Positions 24,872 through 61,411 of a stretch of 64,000 nt of DNA are shown one piece after another. The notes beneath the pieces were generated by a model, which saw nothing but the letters and a program-made list of their open reading frames with translations, had not been told where the DNA came from and did not search any database. The stretch lies in NCBI RefSeq assembly GCF_000972845.2, contig NC_040029.1:2072975-2136974 (forward strand), read 5' to 3'. The first letter of the stretch is position 1. The number at the start of each line of letters is the position of its first letter. A program made the translations under genes and the position numbers. The stretch is from Larimichthys crocea (Eukaryota; Chordata; Actinopteri; Sciaenidae).

Positions 24872-24959
24872 CACTTTCATAAAATCTGGGGACTCACAAC
24901 AGACAGATTAAAACACACTTTCATAAAATCTGGGGACTCACAACAGACAGATTAAAACA
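24872..24959. repeat. 44-bp direct tandem duplication
   Basis: Two adjacent identical 44-bp copies, starting CACTTTCATAAAATCTGGGG and ending in GATTAAAAC plus A. The absence of differences suggests a recent event. Confidence 0.85.
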
Positions 24960-26269
24960 AAAATTGTTGAAATTAAAGCAGCAAAAGACAAGATATCCTG
25001 ACTTTTAGTCTCTAGTTTCAGGTTAGGCTCCAAAAACCCTGGATCCTACATTTCCCACAATACCAAGTTGTAGTGAGTTATGGAGCTGTGTATGACCGCC
25101 ACCAACGACTCCATCCCTTCCTTTGATAGACAACAGCGTAGGTGATGAGGAGCGATAAACGAATTGTGTGCATAATCATGCTGTTTTGGAAAGTTCTTGC
25201 TAAAAATGCTAAGATATGCTATGATATTTCTGATAGCTACTACAGACTAACAGTGAAATAGGGTTTTTATATGATGGGTGGGCAGCTATCACATTTGACT
25301 TGAATAATTTATGTGTACACCCCAAGTTCAAGATTAGTCATCATAAATATGTGGGACATATAACAAAAGATAACTTCCTGTATAAAATTGGCGGGGTGCC
25401 CCGTTAAATTAATAACAATTTGGAGGATTTCAATTAAATGATAAATCATTTGGACATATCAAATCCTTTATCCTTTAGATTTGACCATAGATATAACAAC
25501 ATTAAATAAAACCATGTATATTTCTGCATTAATGACCTTTCATGTTCCCTTAAATATTTAATACTATGACCTGAGCATCATTATGAATCTGGCCTCAGGC
25601 TGTAAGCTGCTGGTTATTAGTCATTTTCCAAGACCTCACTGTGCCGTGGGTCTCATAATTACAGCAGAACGTCTTTGTGCTGTTCTAATTAGAGTTAAAT
25701 CTGAGGTAATGAGAGTTAGGGGGAGTGATGAATGTTTGGCGGGGATGAAAGAGCTCCTCTTTGTTTCCAAGTCCTCTCGGCTTATGAAAAAGTTATTGGT
25801 AGTGGTAGGGAGATATTGGAAAAGGTGGAGCTGCCGGGTGGCCTTAATTTGTTTGGTGAGGGTCGATTTAATTAGCTTTAATTAGCATGATGCTAAAAAA
25901 GTGAACAAAGGAATGCTTGTGTGAGCTGAGTAGATGAGTTTTTAAAAAAGCTGCAACAACAGCCAAGAAAACCACAAATAACAAATGAGTGAAAGGTTTT
26001 TGCTCATGTGCGGTTTAAAAGTTCAAACTTTGTAAAAGGACACAATTTTAACTGTCACGGCTTCCTCAGATCTAAATTATCTAAATGTTCACCAATACTG
26101 CTCTCTGGTGGTGTGATTGCAGTAAAGGTGGAGGATATGGCCCAGCTCAGGTCAACTTTTTGCCTTAGAAACCTTCCTACAAGGTAATGACTTATTACAG
26201 GACCTCATGTGTAGCTCTTACACATGTTCATCTTTTTATTTAATCATTAGCAACAGTTCACACACAAAT

Positions 26270-26780
26270 TAGCATAACTTTGTGTGGCAAAGTACAGACA
26301 TTCATGGTATCCATAGGATGAACCATGCTGAGTATTTGGTTCCATGACTTTTACCTTTAGCACCACCAGCAGATCAAATTCTTCACTTTTCCATCTCAAC
26401 GTCTACTTGAGGGATTAGCATATAATGTTGTACAGATATTTATGGTTCCCAGATGATGCATCCGAAAATGGCTGAACCTGACAAATCCTCTAGCACTCAG
26501 CACGTTGAGATGTATGGTTTTGAATGAAAGTATTTCGACAACTACCGGATGGATGACCATGAAAAGTCTCCTTGAAGATGTATTGTGATAACTCTGGAGA
26601 TCCTTTTCATCCATTGCTAGATTTAAATTTCAATGGACCCCAACTCCTCTTAAACACATGACATTCCCATCAGCCCAACCTGTACTTTGTGTCTAGTGCT
26701 ACATGACTAATGTTAACATGCTAACACACTGAACTAAGCATGGCTGTAGACTCTCTGGGAATGTAACTATTACAGTACCA
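26270..26780. repeat. dispersed repeat (fish 'CATTCATGGT..GATGAA' family)
   Basis: Characteristic pieces include CAGACATTCATGGT, TTTAGCACCACCAGCAG, TCGACAACTACCGGATGGATG and CTAATGTTAACATGCTAAC. Related pieces, partly in reverse orientation, occur at 22020-22150, 28490-29230, 32570-32660 and about 52620-52660. I know this pattern as an abundant fish interspersed repeat but cannot name the family. Confidence 0.5.
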
Positions 26781-28117
26781 TTCAGTGTTTTTATAAGCAA
26801 AGATCAGAGAATAGTCTGAAATATACCTGAGTAATCATCTGACCAATCCTTAGATTCCCCTCTAGGTTAGCTGTTAGGAGGGTAAGGTTGGTAGGATAGG
26901 TAGGATCCCCAGAAGATATATCAGAGACAATTTCTAAATAATTAGATGGATCTAAAGCAGTTTAAACAAATGATGTTTGAAGGCTTTTTAAAATGTACTC
27001 AGGGTTTTCTGCTACACATGAACACATTTCTGTCAAGAGAAAGGCATTACAAACATTTAATCTAGAAAGAGTTTAATGGATTACTTTCACGGTTTTCACA
27101 TCCCTATATGTAATGCAGACATTAGACAATACAATACCACCATTATATCAGAGAGCATTGTGCAAAAAACCCCAGGACACCTGACACTTGTTTACGGATG
27201 CGAGGCGCCGGAAAGCACAGGGCGACTGCTCTCTGCCAGCTGGTTCAAGTATCCAACCTCTGGGCCAAGAGGTTTTGCGTAACATAGCCTGGGGTGACTA
27301 TTGATAATAATTCTTAGGTGGAGACGGATGGCTGATAGGAGGGAGAACCTCCGGTCAGGCCTCCAGCTCTGCATAGACATCTCTGGGGTCAGATGTGACT
27401 TGGTGACCCTTGAGGTCAGGAAAATAAGAAAGGCCATCATATGATCCATCTTTCTGATTTGAGAAATATGAACAGATGCAACTTTCAAGTGACAATATTC
27501 TTTATTTCCTTAAAGCAACATGAGAAGATTAACTGCTTATAATGTGGAAATTGTAAATGTTGCCTTTTGTGGGAAAATTAATTTTTCTAAACACCAGATA
27601 AAAAAAAAACCCATCTAGTTCATGAAACATAAGCTCTATGAGTAAAGCTCACAAAAGGTTACTTTGATAGCTGTGTGAGATCCTCTAGTTTTAATTAAAA
27701 GAAAAGCTATTGCATCCTTTAAATTGAGGTCCAGTTGGCCTTTGACTCTAGAGTCATAACATAGATTTAATATGTGTCCAGTCTATGTGAGACAAGCATG
27801 AAAGGCGAGCTTGTTGAAGGTGACCGGAGAGTTGTGCCAAATCAAATTTCCTGCCCTAAAACAAAAACAAGCTTATCTTTAACATTCGGACCATTGACAG
27901 AAATGTCCCAAAAAGCAGCCATGTTTAAAGAGGAGTCTGACCACTTACAATAAATAAAATATGTAAACTAAACTGAATTAAACTAGACTGCCATTTCTTT
28001 CCATAGAGTTCAGGCGCAGAAGTTCTTCTCTGCTTTTTACTGGTGAAATAGTTTGACCGTAAACTATCATGATAAATTTCACAATCCAGTCACGTGACAA
28101 CAAGATAGAGTCCGGTT

Positions 28118-31100
28118 TTACACGTAGGCGTTTCTTCCGAACTGTCTCGACGGCGCTCCCGGTTCCTTGTGGAGGCCGTTGGCTGTCTTGCTGTGATTGT
28201 TGCGTGCCGTCACGAACGATGCAGCTCCACTGTACGAGTATTCAGCCCTGCGAAATGGAAAAAAAAAGAGTCCTAAAAATCATAGACACGCATTTTAAAG
28301 TGGGGCTGCAATTTTAAAATGTTCTCTGTAGATAATGTAGAAAACCTGCTAAGCAGAACGTCTCAGTGGTTCCAGTTATTTAATTTTCATTTAGTCTTGC
28401 TTAAATTTTATCTTCATCTTCCCTCCTTCCTACACATCTTGGTTTTCTTGCTGTATCCACAATACATAACAGGAATAACAGTCAACAGCCAAGTTAGTGG
28501 TTCAGTAAGTTCACCATCTTAGTTTAGCATGTCAGCAATGCTAATATTTTTTAGTTAGCGAATGCTGTTAGCATGGTTTTAAAAGTAGCTGTGTTCAAGT
28601 AGAACAAAGAATTGAATGAATGTGTTTTAATGTACGACAGCCATGACAAATATGATAAAATTTTATCTTTATCTTCCCTTCTTCCTAAACCTCTTAGCTT
28701 TCTCGCTGCATACCCAATATAAGAAGAGTCTGCAACCATGCTAATGGGTCTGTGAGTCCGTACTTGGGCAAAGCCAAATGCTAAACGCTACATTGTGATG
28801 TTTAGTGAGCATGCGTTTTTATCTTAGTTTAGCATGTTAGCACAATAACCTTAGATAATTAGCACTAAACAATAAATGTCTTTGCAATGAATGCCTTGGT
28901 AGTAGCTGATATTTGGTAATTATACTCTTCTATGTTTTACCATTTGATGTTGTCCTGTGATCGTCACTTGTGATCACAGTGGACGTTGTTAAGCAAATAT
29001 TACATCAGATCTCAAGTCCGGTGCATTCTAGACAACTAAGGCTTAATGTCTTTGCAATGAATGCCTTGGTGGTTTTACAGATATTTGGTAATATTGGATC
29101 ACCAAAGTTAGTCATGAGTACAGTCAATGTGTGTACAAAATGTCACGGCAATCCATCAAATAGTTATTGAGATATTTCGGTCTGGACCAGCAATTGACAT
29201 CCCTTGAGCAACACTGCTAGTGTGGCTAAAAACAGATATTGGTTTACATTTCATATGACAAATCACTGGAAACCATGTGTATCTTTACTGGCCTGGGACC
29301 AAATCTTTCTAAATATTTATTTATATCTTCATAATCCAAGGATCTGCTAAGCAGGACTGACCGTTCCCAAAATGAAGGCCAAGGATGTCACTGAAAGAGA
29401 AGGTTGGCATTCTTCCCTTGATGCAACACTTCCCTATAGGTGCCCTCAGTCAAGGTGACTTTCACTTCAAAAAAGGTCCTTACTACTCGACTGCAACAAA
29501 GGAAACATTCAGCCATCCTCAGCCACGTAACTAATCAAAATGACGATCATACAATTTGCCTTGTAGGTTCAGCAATTATGATGCTGACAGAGATTACTGG
29601 ATGTTTTCGACTGTAACTGTCTTTCCATTGCAGTTAAAGTAATTATTTAAATTGCCTGATTGAGTTAGCGACTCAATGCAGTTTAGAGTCAGTCCAAATC
29701 AGATTTCCTCTAAGCCCTTGTTGCTGATGACAGACGCGGGATCACATTGTTAGCATCCAGCACGTCAGAAAAATCAAGCTACTCGCCTCATACTGAAGCC
29801 TTCAGACAAAGAGAGACAGAAGATAAGTCCTCCAAGGACACACAGCACAGATCCAGCCCAGCCAATGAAGAGCGCTGCTCCCAGCTCGAACCTGAAGGGT
29901 GGAAGTGGAAAAAGAAGGAAAGAAAAAGATTGGAAGTCCTTTCATCTAAGCGTGGTTTTGATCTGCTGTCAACTTATCTTTCTTTTAATCCTGAATACTT
30001 ACTTCTGGGCAACAAAGAGGGGGTCAAAAAATTCAGTTGTGATCCTGTGAGCATATATAGAGCATGCAGTCATGCAGCAGAGGCCTGCAGAGAGAAATAA
30101 GATGATTTCTACTTCAAACTCTGACCGAAACAAAGCAGAAGTAGCTGATAATGTAATCCAGTTGAACATCAATTTATTCCAAAGTTGCAACTAAAATGCT
30201 TAATTGAGAGAAAGATTGGTTTTACCACTGAGAATGAACTGGAAGCCCGAGAGGACAGTCAGACGAGCCTTGGTGGTCTCCGAGCCTCCTATTTTCGTGC
30301 ACTTCATTCCAACCAAGGCAAAGATGGCACCAAAGAAACCAAGACATACAGAGGCGATCATCAGACCCCGACACACCTGGATGTAGGCTTCACGATGAAG
30401 ACCGGGGAAGAGGGTAGAGTGATTCAAATTAGTTTAATTAATTACCATTATATCTTGTTTCTTTATTAGATTATATGAGGTTAAAGTGGCTCACAGTAAC
30501 AAACCTGCAGAGAATTATTAAGTGATTTCAGTTCCTTCTAGTGTCAGACAAAGTTAACTGCTGGCTGGTAAACATAACGGAGCATTTGACTATTTTCCTA
30601 AGGAGTTGGTGGAGGCCAAACCAGAGCTAAAAGGAGAGGGGCATACATTCACCAGGTGAACACAAGCACAACTCCAAATTCGTGCCTGCTCAATGTCAAC
30701 AAGTTCACCAGATCAACTTAAAATATGATAATATATAAACACTTTGTCCAGTTTGTTTCTGCTGACCCCAAGGGGCCGAATCAGTTATTGCAGGTTTAAA
30801 GTAATATGTTAGTTTCTGGATTTTTAGAGGCCTGCTGAAGTGAAAAAAATGTCGTAATTCACAAAGAAAAAAAGATTTTGATTTGTAATAATAACTTTAT
30901 TTATCATCTGATGACTCCTCAGGTTTATCTCGGGAACTGCTGCTTTAAACTAAAGGCTTGAAGGAAAAGGACAGGAGTTTAAAGGGCTTTAAATTTGTAC
31001 TGTAGAGACCCACACCTGTGTGAAATAATAAAGAAGTAACAACAGAATAAGAAGTGGTCTTAGAATTAGAATTAAAGTACCTACAAACAATGCCTTTCCT

Positions 31101-31709
31101 TATTGTTACTAGAAAGTAATAGCGAGTGACAAGTGACCTCTGTATGACTGTATGACTTTCTCAGATTGCTTCATTCGGTTACACAAGGAGGTCGTATCAG
31201 TCCGGCTCAGCTTATTCACTGAAATATGCACTCTGGTGGCCTTTAACTTTAAATGTTGTGGTTGGTCGTGGCTCGAAGCCAAAGTCAGAAAAGGAAATAT
31301 CAAGTTCCAACTGCATTTGTTTACAATGGTGGTCATTCAAAAAACCGCAGGCATTCAAGATTTTGGGCATCAGTGCTTCGGTCAGATGATAAGTCACAGA
31401 TACACAGTTCCTCAGAAACATGCTTACATACATACGACATATATTTTGTCCCTGACCTCATGAAGAGCAACAGTCACCTCAGAACTTACCATCCAATGCC
31501 AGCATCGAAGGGAAGTCCTTGCAGTTGGACACACCGGTGGAATCAGTCACACATGTTTTCCATAGGTTGGACCAGAAGGTAGCCGTGGTGATGACCGTCC
31601 CGTCCACAGAGGACACCTTCCAGTAGTCTGTAGGCAGGGTGGACGACACCAGAATCCACCCTGAGATCGTTAGGAGAAAGGCAACAATCTCTGTTGCCAT
31701 GTTGCCCAT
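28118..31709 (-). CDS. cldn10: claudin-10 (10b-type) tight-junction channel protein
   Basis: This is the clear orthologue of mammalian CLDN10b, a cation-selective paracellular channel claudin. Five exons give 232 codons: 31709-31490, 30387-30226, 30084-30003, 29891-29787, 28247-28118. The first loop reads STLPTDYWKVSSVDGT and VTDSTGVSNCKDFPSM, nearly identical to human, with W30, LW at 49-50, C53 and C63. Exon 3 carries ITTEFFDPLFVAQK, exon 4 ELGAALFIGWAGS, and the tail ends QFGRNAYV (human QFDKNAYV). A second ATG three codons in (31700) is an alternative start. Intron 4 uses a GC donor (GAG|GCGAGT), the only junction that restores the tail frame. It is about 1.5 kb and contains repeats. A likely polyadenylation signal lies at 27501-27506. 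It is the claudin closest to abcc4, as in mammals. Confidence 0.92.
28248..29786 (-). other. cldn10: cldn10 intron 4, GC-AG type
   Basis: On the minus strand the exon ends ATGAG and the intron starts GCGAGT, the strong-consensus form expected of GC donors. The acceptor is TTTCGCAG. Phase 2 at both ends joins ..GFSMR to AEYSYSGAAS. The only GT donor candidates either miss phase 2 or cut into the fourth helix. The intron includes dispersed-repeat copies at about 28490-29230. Confidence 0.75.
28490..29230. repeat. nested dispersed repeat copies in cldn10 intron 4
   Basis: The block ATGTCTTTGCAATGAATGCC occurs at about 28877 and again at about 29046. TTAGCATGTTAGC-type strings and a 'GATC.TCACTTGTGATCA' palindrome (28960-28980) are also present. 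The palindrome with flanks recurs at 32595-32650. These are degraded copies of the family seen at 26270-26780. Confidence 0.5.
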
Positions 31710-32848
31710 TTCGCCTGTGACTTTGGAGGTCCGTGACTGGGACAGAGATCTTTCCCTCAGGAGTGACAGGAAGGAGGTGGGAGGGTCGGGCCAGGACAGG
31801 TGCGTCAGCAGAATTTTGCTTCTCCTTCACCTGTTCAGCCAAGCATCTACGCCTGAGAACCAATACTTTTAAGTGCATATCGTTCACTGACACACAATCA
31901 GTTGTTGTATGTTGTGTTTGTGTGGTGGTGGGTGGGGTGCACACACTGGTCATCACTCCACACAGTGTGCATGGGGTCTGCAAGGGGATCTGCGGGAGGA
32001 GGAAGTCTTTAATTGAAAGGATCTGAAAAGTCTGTGACAGAGAAGGAACACAAGATGAGGAAGAGAGATAGGAGAGATTTGTATGTTGGCCTGACTGAAT
32101 GAATCGTGTGTTTTTGTATTCTTCTTTCATTTCAGTGGATTTGGAAAGGTTTGGATTCTCACATTCTCACAATACTGCACCAGAATTTAGCAATCCACTA
32201 AGTCCTGATTACAGCAGCAGCACTACATAAAGACAATGCAACTGGTTAGAATATACTTCTATACTGGTTTAACAGTGTTAGAGCTCCATCTAGAGGCAGA
32301 AAATGTCTGCTTCTAGACAAACTAAGCAGTGCTTCCAAACTTTTTTTGTAGCTTCACAGCCCTGTCAGATGAGTTCATTAACACCACACGTTGTGTTCTA
32401 GATGTCGCCTGTGTTTAGTCTCTAGGGATGGCAATTGCTGGCTGTCGGTTGGTTGCCTTACTTAGTCTAGTAGGACCTGTAGATAATGATGGTTGTCGTC
32501 AGCTGGGGTCAGCAAACCTTAGATAGATACTGCTGTGTAACAACATTTTACTGAATTTATGACTCTTGTCTTCTATGCTTTACAATTTGATATTGTCCTG
32601 TGATCATCACTTGTGATCAGGGTGGACGCCAGATCTCGTGTCTGGTGCGTTTGGCCTATTGTAGCTACCAGTTTATTGATTATTGTGACAAAACCTATTA
32701 AAGATCAGCCTCACACCAAGTGAGATCACAGAAATATTGACAACAGAATGTATTCACAAGTGAATTATTATTTAAAGTGGTTTCCTTGCCACTGTCGCCA
32801 AGTGCTTGCTCATGGTGGGATTTGTCGGGTCTTGGTAAATAATATTGT

Positions 32849-33060
32849 TACGGGAAAAACCCTTAAATAAGGAGGATCGGATTCAAAGCATCAAAGTTTA
32901 AGTTGAATTTATTGTTCTTGTACAAGAGGAGCGTTTCACAGTGCAACACACTAAAGGGGTTACAGAGAAAAAGGCTCTCTGAGGAGCTCTGACAGTTGGT
33001 TCATTTTCCTAAAGATGAGCTGTCTCACCCCCTGTAAATTGTTAACAGACAATTTGCATA
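32849..33060. repeat. paired interspersed repeat, copy A
   Basis: It shares ATCAAAGTTTA(A/G)GTTGAATTTATT, TTGTACAAGA.GAGCGTTT and CAGTGCAACACAC with 44275-44560, in the same order and orientation. About 80-85% identity by eye over some 180 bp. Family unknown; an LTR fragment is possible. Confidence 0.65.
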
Positions 33061-34549
33061 TTTAGCATCTAAACAGTTTTCTTCAACATATCCCCTAATC
33101 AGTAGCCAGTATGTCGCCAATCTAGATGCCACCTCTCTGACCTGTCCCTGGGCCTCATTCTGTTCTGGAAAACATTGTATAAGTTAAAACATCTAAATAG
33201 CTGTGTAAAAAAAAAAGTACAATCTAGACCATGGGATAACTTCTTTTATGATTTCCCGCCATATAAATAGAATAGAATTGAATGACTGTATTACTGGATT
33301 TAACACTGTAATTATCTATTACTTAACAGTAAGACCAGAAACAAACCAGACAATCAAAGTAAAAAAAAAAAAAAAAACCCACATGGGATGAGGTATTGTA
33401 TTTGATATGACAACATTTGGAACAAAAGTAGTTGCAGACTGAGTGGTTTCCTGTTTGCCCTGCCTCAGTCCAGTAAGAGCTGTGGAGTAACCATTTCAGT
33501 AAAACAAAACTGAAGTACGGAGGGAGAGTTGGGAATCGTGGTGGACAGAAAGGGCAAGGAGGGGCAGGAAGGTGAGTCAGAGGAAAAATGTAATGGTGAA
33601 AGTCGACATAGTCGGTCATTTACAAGTAAAAGGCAAACGTGAAAACAAAAACATCCCTCTGGGCAGAACAAGGCCACCTACTTATTCATCAAATTCCCTA
33701 ATCTTGTACTGAGAAACACTTTTTTGGGTCACCTTCTTTTATTACAGAGCTCTTTCAACCAAGGATTTACATCTAATCTCTCTTGGGGGGTTGTTTCCAG
33801 GGCAAATAATTACCCAAAACATTTTCAGCTGCACCCACTGACCCTGAACTTCGACAGTTTATGGGGTCAATAAATGTCACAGGTAGAGTGTTCCAAGCAT
33901 TCCTGGAAAACCATGTCCAGGTGTTTACTGTCATCAACAAGAGTGTAAAAGTGCTGAAAGCATTGTTACCTAAATCTCTGGACAGTTGGAGGCTTGATGG
34001 TGCGTTTCCATGGTCCCTGTTGCCAAGCAGTCTCAGAGGGGACCTTAATCCTGTAAACCTGCTAATGAAAGGGAAGCAGCTGGAACAGGTTGTTATCTGC
34101 GTTAACCTGTTGATGACACCACACATAGATGATGAATATGATCAGCTGATGATCCTTCCAGGACAGAACAGATTGCTTTCTCGCTCAAACTCAGTCTGTT
34201 GCAGATTCATTGATTGATTGCTAACCACTGCACCAGCATGTTGCCCTAGTTGTTATAAAATCATGAATACATTTCCAATACCATTATACAAGCTATCGTC
34301 CTTAAACCTTCCTTAAACCACCCTTTGAGCGAGCTGTCTTAAACTATAGAAATACATTAAAGACATGAGAGAACAGAGATCAACAATCACTGGAACAGGT
34401 TCATCCAGACGAGATGACACAGGTAGCTGCAATTAGCCTTGATGCATGAGCGTAGACTAAACCAGGTGAGCTATCGGAGGCACTTCAGTTTAAACCTTCA
34501 CGTTCACGTTAAACTGTTTTGTTAAAGCATTGTGCCTTTCCTGTTTCAC

Positions 34550-35345
34550 CTCTTTGTGGAGAACATGCAAACTCAACACAGAAAGAGGGATTCGGACCAG
34601 GAAGCTGCTTGGTATGAGGCAACAGAAAACACAAGAGCGGTTTACATCACCTGAACCAAAATTGTGAGATATGCATAGATAGACACAGAACAAGAACAGC
34701 AAATACATTGATTTCTTCTTTATTGGACAGAGTTGTCACAGAGGTGACATGATACTGTGGTTAGTGCTGTTGTCTCACAGTCAGAAGGTTTCTGGTTTGA
34801 TCCCCAGCTGGGGCCTTTCTGTGTGCAGTTTGCATCCCTGTGGCTTCTTTCTGGCTACTCTGGTTTCCTCCCACAGTCCAAACACATGCAATTAACAGGC
34901 TAATTGGTGACTCTAAATGACCTGTAGTTGTGAATTGTTTTTCTGTGCATTAGTCCTGTGGTGACTTATCTACGGTATACCTTGCCTCTTCCCCAAATGT
35001 TCTGTCACACTGTTGTTGTGCTCGCTGGCATGGTCGTGCCAATAGAAATGCTGGTAAACTGGTGGGTCAGGATCAGGTTCTGTAGCCAAAAGATTGGTAG
35101 TTCAAATCCTGGTTTGCCTTAGCAGCCAGTGCACTAATGACTTTTAATGTGTTAGAGATGAACTGTTTTGAAGCCAGGAAAGATGTTATAGAGTGGCAGC
35201 AGCTGGACATTTTAACGCTTTATGTGTTTCTTCTCTCTTCTTCTTGTTTTGTCAAAAGAATGAACATACAAACTCCATACAGAAAGGTGGATTCGAACTA
35301 GGTACCTTCTTGCTCTGAAGCAACACTGCACTACCGCTGAAGACA
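34550..35345. repeat. cluster of fish SINE/MITE-like fragments
   Basis: At 34740-35000 a copy reads GTGGTTAGTGCTGTTGTCTCACAG, then GTTTGATCCCCAGCTGGGG, GTGTGCAGTTTGCAT, CTCCCACAGTCCAAACACATGCA and AATTGGTGACTCTAAATG. This is the very common fish repeat with A-box- and B-box-like segments. Reverse-oriented fragments (GAACATGCAAACTC.ACACAGAAAG) lie at 34560-34630 and 35265-35340. Confidence 0.7.
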
Positions 35346-35892
35346 GTTCAAAGGATTTTCACACAGTTCATGTGCAGTTCACTTCACCTGAACCAAAACA
35401 CTGATATATCGATAGTGTGAACTGGAAATAGGTGAAGAGTTCTCCATTCTCCATGTTCACTGAAGGGAGAAAAGAACCTGGCAACACGTGGGGAAAAACC
35501 TATCACACGGCTGGTGTAGCATGAGAAAAGGAGTGTTGATCCTCAGCAGATGAATGTTATTGGGCCAAGTTCAGCTGCTTTGCCGTAATCTCCTGCTGTT
35601 TTTTCTCCTTCTGCCCTTTCTCCAGTCGGCACTAGATAAACATCAACAGGAGGATAACATGCAAAGTGTAGGGTCCAGGGGCTCTCCGGTCTGTTATCAT
35701 TAGAATGTCAGTTTCAGGATAATAGTTTACCTTGGTTGCATGTGACTGGATTAGTTTCATTGAACATTGAAAGGGGAAGCAGGGGGGGAAGGCGTTGTAG
35801 TATCTCCCAGCTCTTTTATTTCATAGGAGGAAACACCTGCCCTATGTCAGAGGCCATCTGTCATCTGCCTGCTTTTTATTTATAGGATATCC

Positions 35893-35913
35893 TGTGTGTG
35901 TGTGTGTGTGTGT
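35893..35913. repeat. (TG)n microsatellite
   Basis: Uninterrupted TG run in intergenic DNA. Confidence 0.85.
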
Positions 35914-36382
35914 ACATCACGTGCCTCCTTGTGTTTGTACAAGAGACCAAAGCAAGCCAGAAAGATTAGCTTAAAGGGAATTTGTATGCCTTTTATCTTA
36001 ACCACATCCTTCATATGATTAGAAAATCGCCTCTCCCAAACTGCTTACATCGTATCACAAATTTTAGAAATGCCACACTATATTATCTCTTATCCAAATG
36101 TGACACACTCGACTCTCCTTATCAAGCTATTATGCCCGGCAGTAAGACGGTGTGTCAGGACATGTTTAAGACCTGGACACTGGACAGATAGAGGGAACAA
36201 GATGTTTTTGCTGAGTAATAGTGACAAGTTTTCTTTGACACCTCTGACCCATTTTAAATTCTGAACTTTGGGTAAACTGGGAAATTTTAATTCCCCTTTT
36301 CATGTTTCCTCAATTGGAAAGGTTTTGATCTTAAAGACTCTGTATGAGAACTTTTTTTTTTTTAGGTTTTAAGATTACAAAA

Positions 36383-36433
36383 AAACCTTTATAGTTAATC
36401 AATTGTTGATCAGCTGATTAACTATAAAGGTTT
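36383..36433. repeat. perfect 19-bp inverted repeat (hairpin)
   Basis: AAACCTTTATAGTTAATCA at 36383-36401 is exactly complementary to 36415-36433, with a 13-base loop. It lies about 650 bp upstream of the abcc4 start. A tiny foldback element is the simplest reading. Confidence 0.8.
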
Positions 36434-36864
36434 CATTTAATGTTGTTTAAACTTACACTTCAATTCCTCCTTTTTCTGAAGACCTCCTACTAACCACTCA
36501 GTGGCCTCTGTCGGCTCCCCACAAACCAGCTTGTAAACCACTGATGCATATCTTTTAGTGGCAATGGTGACTCAGTGGCTTATAGAAGTACAGCACACCT
36601 TATGGCAGGTATAAAACAATAAACATATTCCAAATCCGCTTTCAATATGTGATTCAGTTGTGTCTGTTGAAAAGTGATATTGTGTATTATACATTTTTAC
36701 AGATGTTGCTCTATGCTGGTAAATGCAGCCTCTTGTTCTTTCAAATGAAATCAAAGTAAATTAATACGACTCAAATTCAAATGTGGAAAACATGGAAATA
36801 CCCTCAACTCATCGCGTGAGCGCAGAGCACAGGACAGAGCCAATGCCTGAGGGGGTTAATTCTT

Positions 36865-37089
36865 TCGGCCAATCAGGAGTCAGCGGGGGCGTGGCCACCG
36901 GAGGTGCTTCTCTTGATAACCCAGCGAGACGCGGCGCTGCGCTCCTTAGTCAGTCGGACGTAACAACACCTTTGGGGCGTGAGGAGCTCCCCGTTAATAT
37001 GTATGTGCGGCGGAGTCACGCCGCTTAGCGGATATTAAAGAGGAGGAGAAAGTTGAAGTGGGAAGGGTACCGTGTGAGCCCGGACTATC
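36865..37089 (+). promoter_or_regulatory. abcc4: abcc4 promoter and 5' UTR
   Basis: GC-rich, TATA-less sequence with a CCAAT box (36869-36873), a GC/KLF box GGGGGCGTGG (36885-36894) and GCGTG cores at about 36890 and 36976. It runs directly into the abcc4 start codon at 37090. The motifs are seen; their use is inferred. Confidence 0.55.

Positions 37090-61411
<24,322 letters not shown>

Larger units (their letters stand above)
24250..27500. other. intergenic between claudin paralogue 3 and the CLDN10b orthologue
   Basis: No gene is visible. It contains a 44-bp tandem duplication (24872-24959), a candidate regulatory stretch rich in TAATTA-type sites (25590-25890) and a dispersed repeat (26270-26780). 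Confidence 0.65.
31720..36850. other. repeat-rich intergenic DNA between cldn10 and abcc4
   Basis: I see no gene. The interval contains a 12-A/17-A type homopolymer (33361-33377), one copy of a paired repeat (32849-33060), a cluster of tRNA-SINE-like fragments (34550-35345), a TG run (35893-35913) and a 19-bp hairpin (36383-36433). Confidence 0.65.

Noticed and set aside
29747..30100. 117-codon + strand frame
   Set aside because: Antisense of cldn10 exons 3-4 and the intron between them.
31543..32130. 195-codon minus-strand frame overlapping cldn10 exon 1
   Set aside because: A different frame from the claudin frame MGNMATEIV; it covers exon 1 plus the 5' flank and has no family features.
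33323..33677. Pro/Phe/Ser-rich minus-strand frames
   Set aside because: They include a poly-A tract read as Phe and a purine-rich stretch; no domain or splice support.
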